Under the pieces are notes generated by a model. The model searched no databases and was not told where the DNA came from. It was given only the letters and a program-made list of their open reading frames with translations. From contig OY292278.1 in the NCBI GenBank assembly GCA_958496175.1, positions 24,924,001 to 24,988,000 on the forward strand: a stretch of 64,000 bases of DNA, written 5' to 3'. This document shows positions 32,215-42,890 of this stretch, piece by piece. Origin of the DNA: Sisyra terminalis (lineage: Eukaryota > Arthropoda > Insecta > Neuroptera > Sisyridae). The stretch's first letter is position 1, and each line of letters opens with the position of its first letter. Both the position numbers and the translations under genes were made by a program.

Positions 32215-32800
32215 CGATAATGGACATTATTAATAAGAAGAAAAATTAACTTTTACATATTAAAAACTTGTATTTTTGCAGAAAAAAAAGTTTTAATGAG
32301 GAAATGAGAGTCCGAAACGATAAGTGTGCTTATGAGTTTTCTGTGACGTCACAGTACGTTTCAGCACGCGTCTTGAAACTGATATAAATAGATCATTGTG
32401 CGGTTACCATAGAAACAATAATAACTTTCACAATTTTTGACATTTTTCACAACGCAAAACATTTTTTTACTTCTAAAATTTCTATTAATTTTTTCCTTAG
32501 GAACAGAGGTGGTCTAAAGTGTAAATGGCTTAAATCATTAACATAATTTTGAAACGATTTAAACAATCTTTCCCTTTTGTGATAAAGTACATTTGTCATA
32601 GGAAAACGTCCGTGGGGTTTTGAAATTACGTATTGTGACGTCATTTTAATGCCGAGCCAACAGAAAGTCGTTTTAGGCTTTTTTGATTTAATGTTTTTTT
32701 TTTGCATTTATAAATGATTATTTCTTTAATTTTATCAAGTAAAAAATTTGCAGCTTCATTATCTTTTCATATTAGTTCTGAACATTTTAAAACATTCCAT
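32215..32800 (+). repeat. Dispersed repeat R1, copy 2
   Basis: The same word order as copy 1: AAAAACTTGTATTTTTGCAG, GTGACGTCACAGTACG (palindrome at 32344-32351), GCGGTTACCATAGAAACA, CCTTAGGAACAGAGG, AAATCATTAACATAATTTTG, CATTTGTCATAGGAAAACGT, GTGACGTCATTTTAATGCC. It preserves both GACGTCA words, unlike copy 1, where the second is GATGTCA. The 86-codon minus frame at 32447-32707 is not conserved in other copies. Confidence 0.7.
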
Positions 32801-33198
32801 TTAAAAGGACATTCAACTTTAGCGATTTCCAAACAGATTACTTATTTGAGTAGGGTTGACTGTTACATCAGTCATTATTACATAATTTGATTTTTTTTTT
32901 CAATATCTAAAAACAATTTCATTCTGTAAGTCCAATGCCCGAACTTCATGGATATTAGTTTAATGACCCTTGAAACAATATTAAGCACGTAAATTATGTG
33001 TTTTACGAGTCAATAAACAGTTTATTATTGATAAATAGCAATTCTTTAATAGTTAAAGAAGATTTTGCATTCGTACGTCCTGTAAAACAAATAAACGAGC
33101 GACTAGAAATTCCCACTGAAATGCATAAATACTGTAATGAAACCAAAAAATTTCAATATAAAACTTTATTCACCATTTGAGTACCTTTTTAAAAATTT
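32801..33198. other. No clear gene; one 60-codon frame of mixed character
   Basis: A plus frame at 32998-33180 contains VKEDFAFVRPVKQINERLEI then PTEMHKYCNETKKFQYK, more balanced than most frames here, but there is no recognised domain, splice site or repeat support. It could be an exon fragment. Confidence 0.3.
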
Positions 33199-33630
33199 AT
33201 GAATGTATTTGTTTCGTTTTATTCAAAAACTTATATCGGAATGTACTATTCTTTGCTCAAAATTGCAATAAATAAAACCGTTACGATCAAAAATCGTAAA
33301 ATCCCTTCACCCTTTATGTTGATCGTAAAAAAGTACAATTCTATAAATAAAAGTTCATTTTTCCAAAGTTCAATACCTTTTTTATTATTCTTATATAAAC
33401 CTCCAGCTTGGTCACTTTTTTCATTAAAATGTATTACCTGTTTGATTAAAATATTCAACCAATTAAGTATTCGCCGGAAGCGAAGGCGTGGTGGGGGCAA
33501 CTATATCGATCGCAGCGCTAATAGTGGTCGAAATAAATATTATTTATTTAAAAATAACATTTCGACAGATTATGCTTGTAATGCTTTTGTAGTAAATAAA
33601 CACGTCAAAGTTAAATATAAATATGGATAA
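33199..33630 (+). CDS. Longest open frame in the window (143 codons), doubtful
   Basis: The frame from ATG 33199 to TAA 33628 encodes a lysine/isoleucine/asparagine-rich product with a hydrophobic patch (about residues 60-92) and a basic RRKRRRGGG segment near residues 92-100. I recognise no domain. The minus strand is open over 33246-33500 as well, and the 3' part overlaps a promoter-like patch. A frame this long is somewhat unexpected in such AT-rich DNA, but the composition looks non-coding. I consider it more likely accidental or a transposon relic than a gene. Confidence 0.15.
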   Translation: MNVFVSFYSKTYIGMYYSLLKIAINKTVTIKNRKIPSPFMLIVKKYNSINKSSFFQSSIPFLLFLYKPPAWSLFSLKCITCLIKIFNQLSIRRKRRRGGGNYIDRSANSGRNKYYLFKNNISTDYACNAFVVNKHVKVKYKYG

Positions 33631-33697
33631 TAATAGTTGCTGTGCTGTTAATTGCAAATATATATATATATATAATAAATATATATATAATACTAGC
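33623..33697 (+). pseudogene. THAP-like N-terminus cut off by an AT microsatellite and an element
   Basis: ATG at 33623 starts MDNNSCCAVNCKY, the C-x4-C opening with a hydrophobic/Asn-Cys pattern typical of THAP zinc-finger starts. It is followed at once by TATATA-coded YIYIYNKYIYN and a TGA inside the interspersed element that begins near 33690. About 150 bp upstream, CGCCGGAAGCGAAGGCG (33472) and TATCGATCGCAGCGCT form a CpG-containing, promoter-like patch. The rest of a THAP domain is not found downstream of the insertion. With only about 12 residues, chance is possible. Confidence 0.3.
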
Positions 33698-36600
33698 TGA
33701 TCCCCGCAACTTCGTCTGCGTAACGTAGATGTAGATTATGTTTTCTTTTTAGATTTGCTATTTGTAGTAGTATATGAAAATTGTTATTTTTCTTATTTGT
33801 TTTACGAAAAACATAATCATACTTAAACATACTATTTTGTCGACTTTAAAAAGACCCATTTAATATACTGTTGCTTAGAATAAAATAGTTGTTTGTAGTC
33901 ATTAATTAATTATCAAAAAATATTTATAAATATCTAAAAAGAGTATGTCTATTGCGTATACCTACGATAGGTATACCAACAGTGAACCAAATAATCCATA
34001 AATCAATCAGCATTTATCTACATAAATAAAAAATATCGCCAAGTTCAATAAAGTCGGTCTAAATTATGACTAAAAAAAGTCGAAAGTTGTCAAAATAAGA
34101 GTCAAGAGTAGAGAGTTAAGAGTCTAGATTTTTTGAATATTAGTAGGAATCCCATCTAACGGTTTCGATTCCCGAATGAACCTTTTTCCAAAAACTATTA
34201 TACTATTGCAATGTACAACATACCCGCGAAATTGAAATTTGTACAATGGCACGAAACCCAGTTCTTCCATAATCAAGTATAAGCATTATGTATCTATAAA
34301 CTTATTATTAAATATCTGAATTTCAACTATATAATTAAACCATATTGGATAGTCTAGAGTTCACCATACACGATTTGGCGTATGTCGTTTGTTCTGGAAG
34401 AGCATTTTTAATTTCTTTTATTATTTTGGCTTACGGTAAAAACGTCGGTATTTTCTTTTAGTTCGCCGAATTTCAAAGTGTACTCGCTCACTAATGTAAT
34501 TATTTCAGATTTTTAGGTTTACAATATGTGAAAGTCAAAAAACTTAAAGCTCATTTATAAACTTTACTTAACCTTTTTCAGATATATTTATCAGTTTAAA
34601 ATTTTAAGTAGACCCCAAATTTTTGTTTCTAATAATAAACCAAGTTTTTTTATACTAAGCAGTAGTAACGTTTCTCCTTTAACGGACTTTGATTATGAAA
34701 TTTGAAATTTCGATTGTTTATTAGACGCTATGTCTTACAAACTTAGACCCCCTTTTTTCACTCTTTTATTGGGGGGAATTATCGAAACCCCTTTCTAATT
34801 ATAAAACGGCATTCTATAAGGAAAACACTTTCCAAATTTCATCGAAACAATATATTTGAAAATACAATGTAAAACGAAAAAAATATGGCCTTCTTTTTAA
34901 TATTTTAATTATGATTAAAAAGCAATTTGTTTTCGCACATTTGAACGTTGTACATACAAAATTGTGGGAAATAGGTGGAAAGCGTGGAAGTAAAATCGAA
35001 TATTTTATTTAAGTATTCAATAACAATAATTGGTTTTAAAATTGTTCTAAAAACCATAGAAAATTTAGTATGGAAGATTTTATATATTTATTGATGATAA
35101 TGAAATATATGAAAAAAATTGCTTCCTTAATACTTTTCAGCAGAATATATAATTGCGCCAGGTCACAATCATTGGTTCAAAAAATTAGATTTTAAAAAGT
35201 TTGATGGTTGAAAAACATACAAAAATAAAAAAGCGCCTCTTTGTTATTTGGTATAAGTACCTACTACACAAACTTTCATACTAATTTAATGAAATGACGT
35301 TATTTAAAATGCTGTTAACAAAATGATATAACAAAAAGAGACACTTATTATTAATTCATTATTTATTTATTAATAACACTTATTAAATTCAAAATTTCGA
35401 TTGTTGATTAACTTAACATTTTCTCATATAAACTTAGTCACCCCCATTCACTCTGTTAGGGTAGAAATTTTCAAAAAAAAATCTTATCACATACCTACTT
35501 CTTATAAGGAATACATCGAATATTAAAATTTCATCTGACAGAGGAGATATATAATTACACGATTTTATGTATGCACGGTTTTAAAAACGTATTTACTTTA
35601 AGCTTTATTAATATAATTATTTTTTTACTACTGCTGTTACTTTTTTCGTTAATATTTCCTTATTGAGCAATCATAAGGTTTTATTTTCAACAATTTTGTG
35701 AAAAAAAATAAAAAAAAAATACTGTTAGACTTGAACCCAAGTCTCTTTTATTGTGAGCATAAGAATGTCAGATACGTAAGCGAATGCGCTATGAACGTAT
35801 AATTACATTAAATGTTTATTAAGTATAAAAATATTTATGTTTCAAAAAGGCACGTTTTTGTATTTTAAATTAAATTACTGTGATTTTTATTAGTTAAACT
35901 AAATGATTACTACAGATCATTCTCTAACTTTTAAATACCTTTCCAATGATATATAACTCGCCTGTCTAAAGTAAAATATTTTTTTCATCCCTCAGTTTTT
36001 ACGTAAAGAATACATTCCCTTATTATTTTTAAGGAATGATAAGTAGTCTAATGTGTGTGGATAATTGGGTTGTATCTTAATGTCAAGTTTCATTAAATTC
36101 GAATGTTCCGTTCTTTACTATAGTGCCGTTTAACCGAGCAGTGACCATGCGACATTTTTCAAATAACTTACATTTTTAAACTTGTGATATCTTTCGAATG
36201 GAATGTTCAAATAGAATAACTCAAAAGTTATATAATGGTATTGAAGCAAACTTAAATACGAAGTCATTTATTTTGATAAGGATTAATCCCAAAGTACAAA
36301 TAAAAGAGCTTTTATAGCGGTGGCATTTATATATTTATATATTTTAAAATTAAAAAACACTTATTGTGACATAACTATAATAGTTCGACATATGCTGTCG
36401 CTTTATTTTTTGTAGATAATGATATGTTCTGCAAAATCGTATAACATTATTTTGTTCTATAACCAATAGTTTTCGCAGCGCACGCGATGTAAGAATGTTT
36501 TTTGGTAATTTTTTCAGACCTTGGGTTACATTATTGGAGTTTTAGTATGGATCCGTAGCTTTTTTGAAAATTTAATATAGCCTATTTTCACCAGAAATAG

Positions 36601-36709
36601 TGTGTAGCTTCCCAACAGTGAAAGAATTTTTCAAATCGGGCAAGTAGTTTCGGAGCCTATTCAAAGCAAACAAACAATCAAATCTTTCCTCTTTATAATA
36701 ATAGATAGA

Positions 36710-36711
<2 letters not shown>
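33690..36711 (+). mobile_element. Long, old interspersed element (unclassified, possibly composite)
   Basis: It starts ATACTAGCTGATCCCCGCAA with CTTCGTCTGCGT and ends with TCGGGCAAGTAGTTTCGGAG, CAAACAAACAATCAAATC, a CTTTATAATAATAGATAGA word and an (AT)n tail. These are termini seen on widespread invertebrate non-LTR-like interspersed elements. An internal block repeats: AATTTCGATTGTTTATTAGA with ACAAACTTAGACCCCC (34700-34850) and again near 35385-35525, so it may be two tandem or nested copies. No intact coding sequence is seen. The reverse of the start word, at 61502-61520, marks a second, minus-strand copy. Confidence 0.55.
35730..35805 (-). other. tRNA-like fragment
   Basis: On the minus strand TAGCGCATTCGCTTACGTAT (D-arm/anticodon-stem-like) is followed 40 bp later by ACTTGGGTTCAAGTCT, containing a B-box-like GGTTCAAGTC. 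The arms do not fold into a complete cloverleaf and there is no acceptor stem, so it is not a functional tRNA. It could be the head of another SINE or a tRNA pseudogene inside the surrounding element. Confidence 0.3.
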
Positions 36712-36795
<84 letters not shown>

Positions 36796-36912
36796 ATTTT
36801 TATTAACATTTATTTTCATTCACATAAAACTTTGGTAATCAATATGTTAATGTTAACTCCAGGAAAATTCATTAGAATTATTTGTTTCTCCATTGTAAAT
36901 AGTATTTATCCG

Positions 36913-36974
<62 letters not shown>
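36712..36974. repeat. Two (AT)n microsatellites around a unique 120-bp segment
   Basis: Uninterrupted AT dinucleotides run from 36712 to 36792 (about 40 units) and from 36915 to 36974 (about 30 units). The segment between them is the left arm of an inverted duplication. Tract lengths are likely variable between individuals and may be unreliable in the assembly. Confidence 0.9.
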
Positions 36975-36976
<2 letters not shown>

Positions 36977-37288
36977 CTTATTTAAATATGTCGGAATAAA
37001 TATAGAATTCACTGATACTTTACTAACACTTTTCCTTGTTTTAATCATATTACCTTTTTTTAAAAAAAAACGACGGTAACGACTATAAAAAGTTCGGCAA
37101 CGAATCCACATTAAAGGATAATTTAGCATAATTTAGTGCAGCCGTCAGATGTCGTTTCCATCGTGCATGGAACGGATAAATACTATTTACAATGGAGAAA
37201 CAAATAATTCTAATGAATTTTCCTGGAGTTAACATTAACATATTGATGACCAAAGTTTTATTTGAATGAAAATAAATGTTAATAAAAA
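36795..37288. repeat. Young inverted duplication, arms about 118 bp
   Basis: 36795-36913 and the reverse of 37171-37288 match except at about three positions (CACATAAAA/CAAATAAAA, GGTAATCAA/GGTCATCAA and the ends). Shared words include GTTAACTCCAGGAAAATTC and TTTCTCCATTGTAAATAGTA. The spacer is about 257 bp and includes an AT tract. The high identity indicates a recent event compared with every other repeat here. A 77-codon minus frame (37083-37316) runs over the right arm and has no recognised domain. Confidence 0.8.
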
Positions 37289-39029
37289 TCGAAAGTCGTG
37301 CTTTTTTTAATTGCATGTGTGTTAACTATCAAGGGTTGGTATTTTCACTCATGGATAGATAAGACTTTATATGTTGGATAAATCCTGCACATATCATTAT
37401 TCTTAAGTGAAAAGTGAAAATACGCATGTTTTCTTTACTCCTCGGGTAAAATTTAATCTGGAAGATAAATGTCCCAATCTAGATATGTGAAAATACTGGC
37501 CCTTAAAGGGATAAATATCACTTGGGATTAAAACACGTATTAACACATTTGAATGAATAATCCTCACGGCTTTTCCAGTGCTTATAAGGAAATAATATCT
37601 TAGTATGCATTCACACGAGTTCTTAGCTTATAAGCTCAAGTTTACCAATTTGTCGCTATTAAACCTCTCTGTTCACATTTTAGTTAGAGACTAATCATAC
37701 TTTACAAATGTGCTCCTTGTTATATCTTTATTAATTACCAAAATAATTACAAATGCTTATAATGAATTTCAAAAATTTGCGTGAAGCTTTATCGAAAAAA
37801 TGTAACTGTTACTAACAACTTTTTCGAAACGGCAAAAGATATGTTAAAAGCAAATTACGATTATTATATCGATATATCGACGTATCGATATTTATTAAAA
37901 GATTAATATCGGCGTCAATATTTCGAAGAAAAAATATCGATTAATCAGTCAATCATAAATTTTCAATCGATTTTGCGTTCCTAACTTAAAGGCGTATTTT
38001 AATTAAGCGCAATGTTATTAAACTTTGCAATTTTTATACAAAATGTAATGGTATTTTAATGTACAAAAATCTCAATTAAAATGAAGGTTTATTTAGGATA
38101 AACTGGCGAAAAATAGCATACATTTCTATATATGTACCATCATATGTGAGATAGATTTTAGGTATCAATAGTTAAATTTCAACCACCAGATATCAAGACC
38201 CAATTGGTCAGTTCCCAATATCAGTTGCATAATGAACCAATATAAGAAAAAATCAGTATAAAAATAAATCAGTAAAACAGAAACTTACGAGTAAGTAGCG
38301 ATGTTTTTAAGCTTCTATAGAAAGAAAAAAATTAAGACAGAAAAGTACCTTATGACCGATTTGTTAATTGTTTATTGTTAACCGAATTATTAAGCTACCT
38401 AGAACTAAGCAGGCAATACTGTAGGTTCCTATACGGTTTTAGATACTATTTTTGCACTTCAAATGAATCAATATCAGTAGTGCCCACACATAGAAATAAT
38501 CTAATTTCAACCAACCCGAATATGAAACGTATCTGAGAAGAAAGTCTCATGTGACTTTTTATCTCTGATATTTTACACCCTAAGGGCGTTTTGTAGTATT
38601 CCTACATAATAGGAAGAAACAAGAGTGATAACTCTTAGGGTTTGATATTTTTCAATAATTTGATTATTAAAATCAATGAAAAGTTACGTACACTGAATAA
38701 GTTACATTCGGTAGTTAGCATAAACTAACATTAGAATAACACAGGCGCGCTCGGAATAGTTCCAGAATTATCTCCGTTTCTTCGATACTCGGTTCAAAAA
38801 TTTATTCTTTATTTGTATTTATAAGGGAATGAAATATTCTCTAGAATCTAGATATTCTTTCGATTTATACGTTTTTTTTTTTATCAAAAACTTAGTCTTC
38901 TGTATTGTAAAATTGAACTTATAGAGCCAAAACCAAACTTGTATTTTATTCTTCCGTTTTTATTGTTTGGTCGGGTTTAATAGGGGTTGTTCAAAATTTT
39001 GAAGCTATTTGATTTTTCATTTAAATAGT
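37289..39029. other. No gene recognised; TATCGATA motif cluster
   Basis: At 37866-37895 two TATCGATA words (the DREF-type motif of insect promoters) occur 15-20 bp apart, with three more ATCGAT/TCGAT words before 37985. No ATG with coding potential follows closely. Around 38737-38800 lies a less AT-rich patch (ACAGGCGCGCTCGGAATAGT). Otherwise nothing. Confidence 0.4.
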
Positions 39030-39200
39030 TAGGCAGTATTATACGTTCATAAAGTTAGCATTACACTTTTGGAATTTGTAAAAACTAACTACGAAATATT
39101 TTGGTGTTTTCGTATCATTCAAGAGTTCTGGAAAAGAAATTGTCACTAGCATATTTCCCGGAAAACGCCACTTAAAGAAAAAGCCTGGCTCTTAGTATTT
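39030..39200 (-). repeat. Dispersed repeat R3, copy 3
   Basis: AAAGTTAGCATTACACTTTTGG, TAACTACGAAAT, TCAAGAGTTCTGGAAAAGAA and GCATATTTCCCGGAAAACGC: the best-preserved copy, linking the two halves of R3 seen elsewhere. The 66-codon minus frame just downstream (39214-39414) has no recognised domain. Confidence 0.55.
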
Positions 39201-39479
39201 AATGTAGATGTATTTACAATCTCCAAAACTCCTGAATTGAATAATGTACACATAGGTATATGAATATAATTACGAGTAACAAGTAAAGTATTATTACATA
39301 CCTAAAATTTAAATGTATATTTGCATATTGTATGTGTGTGGGCATTGCATCTGGCGTCATGATGTGTGCTGCCCGAAAAATGAAAATAAATGAAAGGAGA
39401 GCGACCAAGCACATTGAGATAAAAGATAATCTAGATGTTTTTTTGAAAAAATTTTATTTAAGAAAAAAAATGAAAAACA

Positions 39480-40010
39480 GTAAAAATTAGAGTCGAAAGT
39501 GCCAAAGATGGAAGAACCTGGAGTTCTGAGTAATTCAGAAGCAAGTCTGAGCCACTAGAAAAGAGGTTGACCGCAAGTGGAGGACAATCAGTTATGGTTG
39601 GTGAATCGATCAGCTATAATCAATAAGTTACAAGTTAAATAGTGAGATAAACGATTGTTGTAAATTGTGACGACCTAGTACCTCCAATGATCTAATGTGG
39701 GTCAAAACAGGATCGTTACTGCGGCGAAAAAATACACCCAGTAACGTAAGTAGCTTTAATTGAATTGTAATAGCCTTCATTTGTAAAATATTGAATTAGG
39801 AATAAGATTTTTTTCGCAAATTCATTCCCCTGGAAGGAATCGCAGACCATACAAAGTTAATTTACCATAGAATAAAAAATGAGTGTATGAAATAAATAAA
39901 CGTTTGTGTAATGAAATAATTTTGTTATCTTTGCATATCCTGAAACACAAATCCAAACGAACACATCAGTGTTAATAAAGTTGAAATCGTAACTTTATTC
40001 AAACTTGTTG
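39480..40010 (+). mobile_element. LTR-family copy (solo-LTR-like), plus strand
   Basis: AAAAGAGGTTGACCGCAAGT, GGAGGACAATCAGTTATGG, TTACAAGTTAAATAGTGAGA and ATAAACGATTGTTGTAAAT match the reverse of 8878-8990 over more than 100 bp. The polyadenylation region (GAAATAAATAAACGTTTGTG) and CTGAAACACAAATCCAAACG follow. TATA is decayed to CTAGAAAAG while the TCAGTT initiator is kept. No internal coding region adjoins it on either side, so it is likely a solo LTR. The exact ends are not placed. Confidence 0.55.
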
Positions 40011-41214
40011 GTAAATTGGTAGATTCAGATTAGTGTTTTTACAGTAATTAATATATAAAGTCTTTTTGGAACTATATTAACAGAAAAAATCATATTTGGC
40101 CAGTGTTTCATACTATATGGGGAAATCCAGCAGAAATGATTAACAAAATTTAGCTTTATCGCTGCTCTTTTTTTCAGATGGCTCGTATGTTAGAACGTAT
40201 TTAACACTAGAGATCAGCGTATAGTGTTAGCATTAAAATGCACGTAAAGTGATTTTTCCAAGAAAAAAAATTACGACCTTGGTATGAACTGTTTTGATAA
40301 AAAAAATGGGATTTATAGGCTAACGGAAACTTCTTTTAAAACACGCAAATTTTGATAGTAAAGAGAGTGAAGCTAAAAAAAAAGGATAGAAGCACAATGG
40401 AGTAAGAATTGGTTACGTTTCACCACTAAAAATAAAGTGATAAATAAAAAAGGATTTGGTAAAAATTTCAGAAAAAACAGCTTCAACATTTATTTACCTG
40501 TAGTTTCTATCTATAAGGCTTTCCCTCGTTCATTTTTGATTAACAGTGGAAAGTTATTGCGAATAAAGAGTACAGCTATATTTTATTTGTATTATAAACT
40601 AGGAGCTTCAAAATTACTCGTAAAGACAATGAACCAACGGACTTGGATACTTTCGTTGTAAAACATTTTGTAAACATAAATTTACTGTCAATTTTCACAA
40701 GCCGTAACGTATTTTTCGAAGCTTTATTTTCGGTGTTTTATGACACACATAATAAGACTAAGAAAATTTAACATTAAAATAATATTATTTCTTTTGTTGG
40801 TACACAGCAATTCAAATAATAATTTTGTAAAAAGTTTATTGGTCAACTACATTACACTAGACGGGTGTTATCAAGATCAAGCATTCACGTAGACAAATAA
40901 AAAGCAACTTTTTATATATTTATACAAAATATTTAAGTCTTGATTATTTGGAATGTTTATTAAAGTCCAGCCGTTTGAAAATACTTTGAAAAAATTATAG
41001 AGCATATTTTTATGTCTTCGATTTTGATTATTATTGGGATTATTGGTATATTATCTGTTAAAAAAAATATTTTTAATTAGTAGGTTTTCAATCTTTAATT
41101 CTTCAAAGTTGTTGATTCCCTAATGGTTCCCTTAGTATTTCAATTCGTAAACTTCAAGGAGAGATATCGAAATTTTAGAATTTATTTTTATGATAGACCA
41201 TGTCTACGCACTTT
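40011..41214. other. AT-rich stretch, nothing recognised
   Basis: A 74-codon plus frame (40437-40661) is lysine/asparagine-rich and has no motif. No repeat recognised. Confidence 0.45.
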
Positions 41215-41800
41215 TTTTTAAGTCACTTAAGGGCATTGTTAACCAATTATAGTTATAAAAAACTTGTATTTTGGCCGAAAAAAAAGTTTTAGTTATAATG
41301 AGCAAATGCGAGCCCGAAAACAATAAATGAGCTTTTGATTCTTCAGTGACGTCACAGTACGCGTATTGAAAGCAAGTATAAACAGATCATTGAGCAGTTA
41401 CCATAGAAATAGTACTGATTAACAAAATTATTGACATTTTTTACAATTTTTCGCCATGAAAAATATTTTTATATCCCTAAAATTACTATCATTTTTTTTC
41501 CTTAGGAATAGAGGTTATGTAGATTGTTAATAATTAAAATCATACACCTTTGTTTAAACGATTTAAACAACTATTCCCCTTGTATTAAAATACATTTGTC
41601 CTAGGAAAATATCCATGGGTTTTAAAGCTACGTATAGTAACGTCATTTTACTGCCATTTTAGATGCTCGCAATAGATGCTCATTTTAGGTATTTTGAACT
41701 TATCGTTTTTTTTTGCATGTGTAAATAGATAAGTTTTAAATTTTTTCTAGCAAAATTTACAACTACATTATATCCTGATATTAATTCAGAACACTTTTAA
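41215..41800 (+). repeat. Dispersed repeat R1, copy 3
   Basis: AAAAACTTGTATTTTGGCCG, AGTGACGTCACAGTACGCG (palindrome at 41347-41354), GAGCAGTTACCATAGAAAT, CCTTAGGAATAGAGG, ATTTGTCCTAGGAAAATATC, AACGTCATTTTACTGCC. Full length and in the same orientation as the other copies. It is followed 80 bp later by a second, 5'-truncated copy. Confidence 0.7.
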
Positions 41801-41879
41801 AGTATGTAAATATATTATTCAGAAAAAAATATTGGAAGATGGATTAGAAATATTGACAATTAGCTGAGTACTTTTTTTA

Positions 41880-42180
41880 TTAATGGTTTAAATCATTAAC
41901 ATAATGTTTAAACGATTTAAAAGCATCCTTTCCCTCTGAGTTTAAGAACATTTGTCACATGAAAACGTCTAAGGAATTTTAAAATTTCTGTACTTTGACG
42001 TCATGTTAATACCCAATCAATAGGAGCTAGTTTTAAACAATTTGAATTAAACGATTTTTTTGCATTTTGAAATGAATATTTCTTAAATATTATCAAGTAA
42101 AGTTCAAGGCTAACAGCTCCACTATATTTTTAAATTAATTTAGAACATTTTTATAACATTTACAATTATTTTTAGACCAT
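41880..42180 (+). repeat. Dispersed repeat R1, copy 4 (3' half)
   Basis: It starts at the mid-family word GTTTAAATCATTAACATAAT and continues GAACATTTGTCACATGAAAAC, TTGACGTCATGTTAATACC and TGCATTTTGAAATGAATATT. The tandem arrangement with copy 3 suggests 5' truncation on insertion or an internal duplication. Confidence 0.65.
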
Positions 42181-42598
42181 GTGCATTTGATCTAATGAAT
42201 TGCTAACTGCTTTATTTCAGTAGAATATAAAAGTTAGGCGAAATAGAACATTTGGTATGGATTTACTCGTCCTTTTGATTGAAAAACAACAATCCCAAGC
42301 GGAAAATCTCAAAATCATTTAGGGCCAATGTTTTTTTGTTATTGCATTCTTTGACCGAAATTTTATAACAATTTTGTCCCTATTTTTATTACCAGTCGCA
42401 TATGGTCTGATAGAAGAAACCGACTTTAAAAATAAACGGTAATATATTGAGTACATTTCATCTTTAATCTCGTAGAGTGTATACTGTGGAGAATATACTA
42501 AATTCGGGATAGACTCTTTCAGTTGGAGAAACAGTTAAGTATCCAATTAAAAATATACAACACAGTAAAAATTTTGACATTGATATGCGTCGTTATAG
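42181..42598. other. AT-rich stretch, nothing recognised
   Basis: No gene or repeat recognised; it leads into the coding island. Confidence 0.4.
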
Positions 42599-42890
42599 GC
42601 AAATATAGCTACCTTAGTCTTTCAAAAAGCGGGACGTATGATCACTTTACTCAAAAGGCGGATAAACGACGATTACATCCGTAGTAACGTCATAGAATCA
42701 AGCTACTTAAGGAAGACCATCCGATCACATTTCCTCGAAAATATCATCACCCTGAAAACACTCCAGAAAGATAAAAGAGCTGACTGGGCACTCATTACCT
42801 GAAGCAGCACATCTACCGAAAAGAGGGAAATATGGAAGATATCACCATCAAGTCCATAGGGGTGAGAGGTTTATATTACCTTCTTTACAT
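42599..42890 (+). pseudogene. Unrecognised coding island with one frameshift
   Basis: Frame 1 runs from after TAG (42596-42598) to TGA at 42800: ANIATLVFQKAGRMITLLKR, RINDDYIRSNVIESSYLRKT, IRSHFLENIITLKTLQKDKR and ADWALIT. At the stop the coding character moves to another frame, LKQHIYRKEGNMEDITIKSI then GVRG, before AT-rich DNA. The sequence is much richer in G and C than the flanks, with balanced, amphipathic residues. ATAG|GC at 42598 could be an acceptor and GGGGTGAGAG near 42861 a donor. It is either an exon with an error or mutation, or a decayed transposon gene. I do not recognise the protein. Confidence 0.5.

Noticed and set aside
33199..33630. 143-codon frame as a confident gene
   Set aside because: No domain, lysine/asparagine/isoleucine-rich composition, opposite strand also open, and it overlaps a promoter-like patch; listed only at low confidence.
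35730..35805. Functional tRNA gene on the minus strand
   Set aside because: Only partial A/B-box-like words; no acceptor stem and a poorly paired T arm.
38740..38790. Second heat-shock element (GGAATAGTTCCAGAATTATC)
   Set aside because: Spacing between the first two units is three bases rather than two, and no TATA or gene follows.
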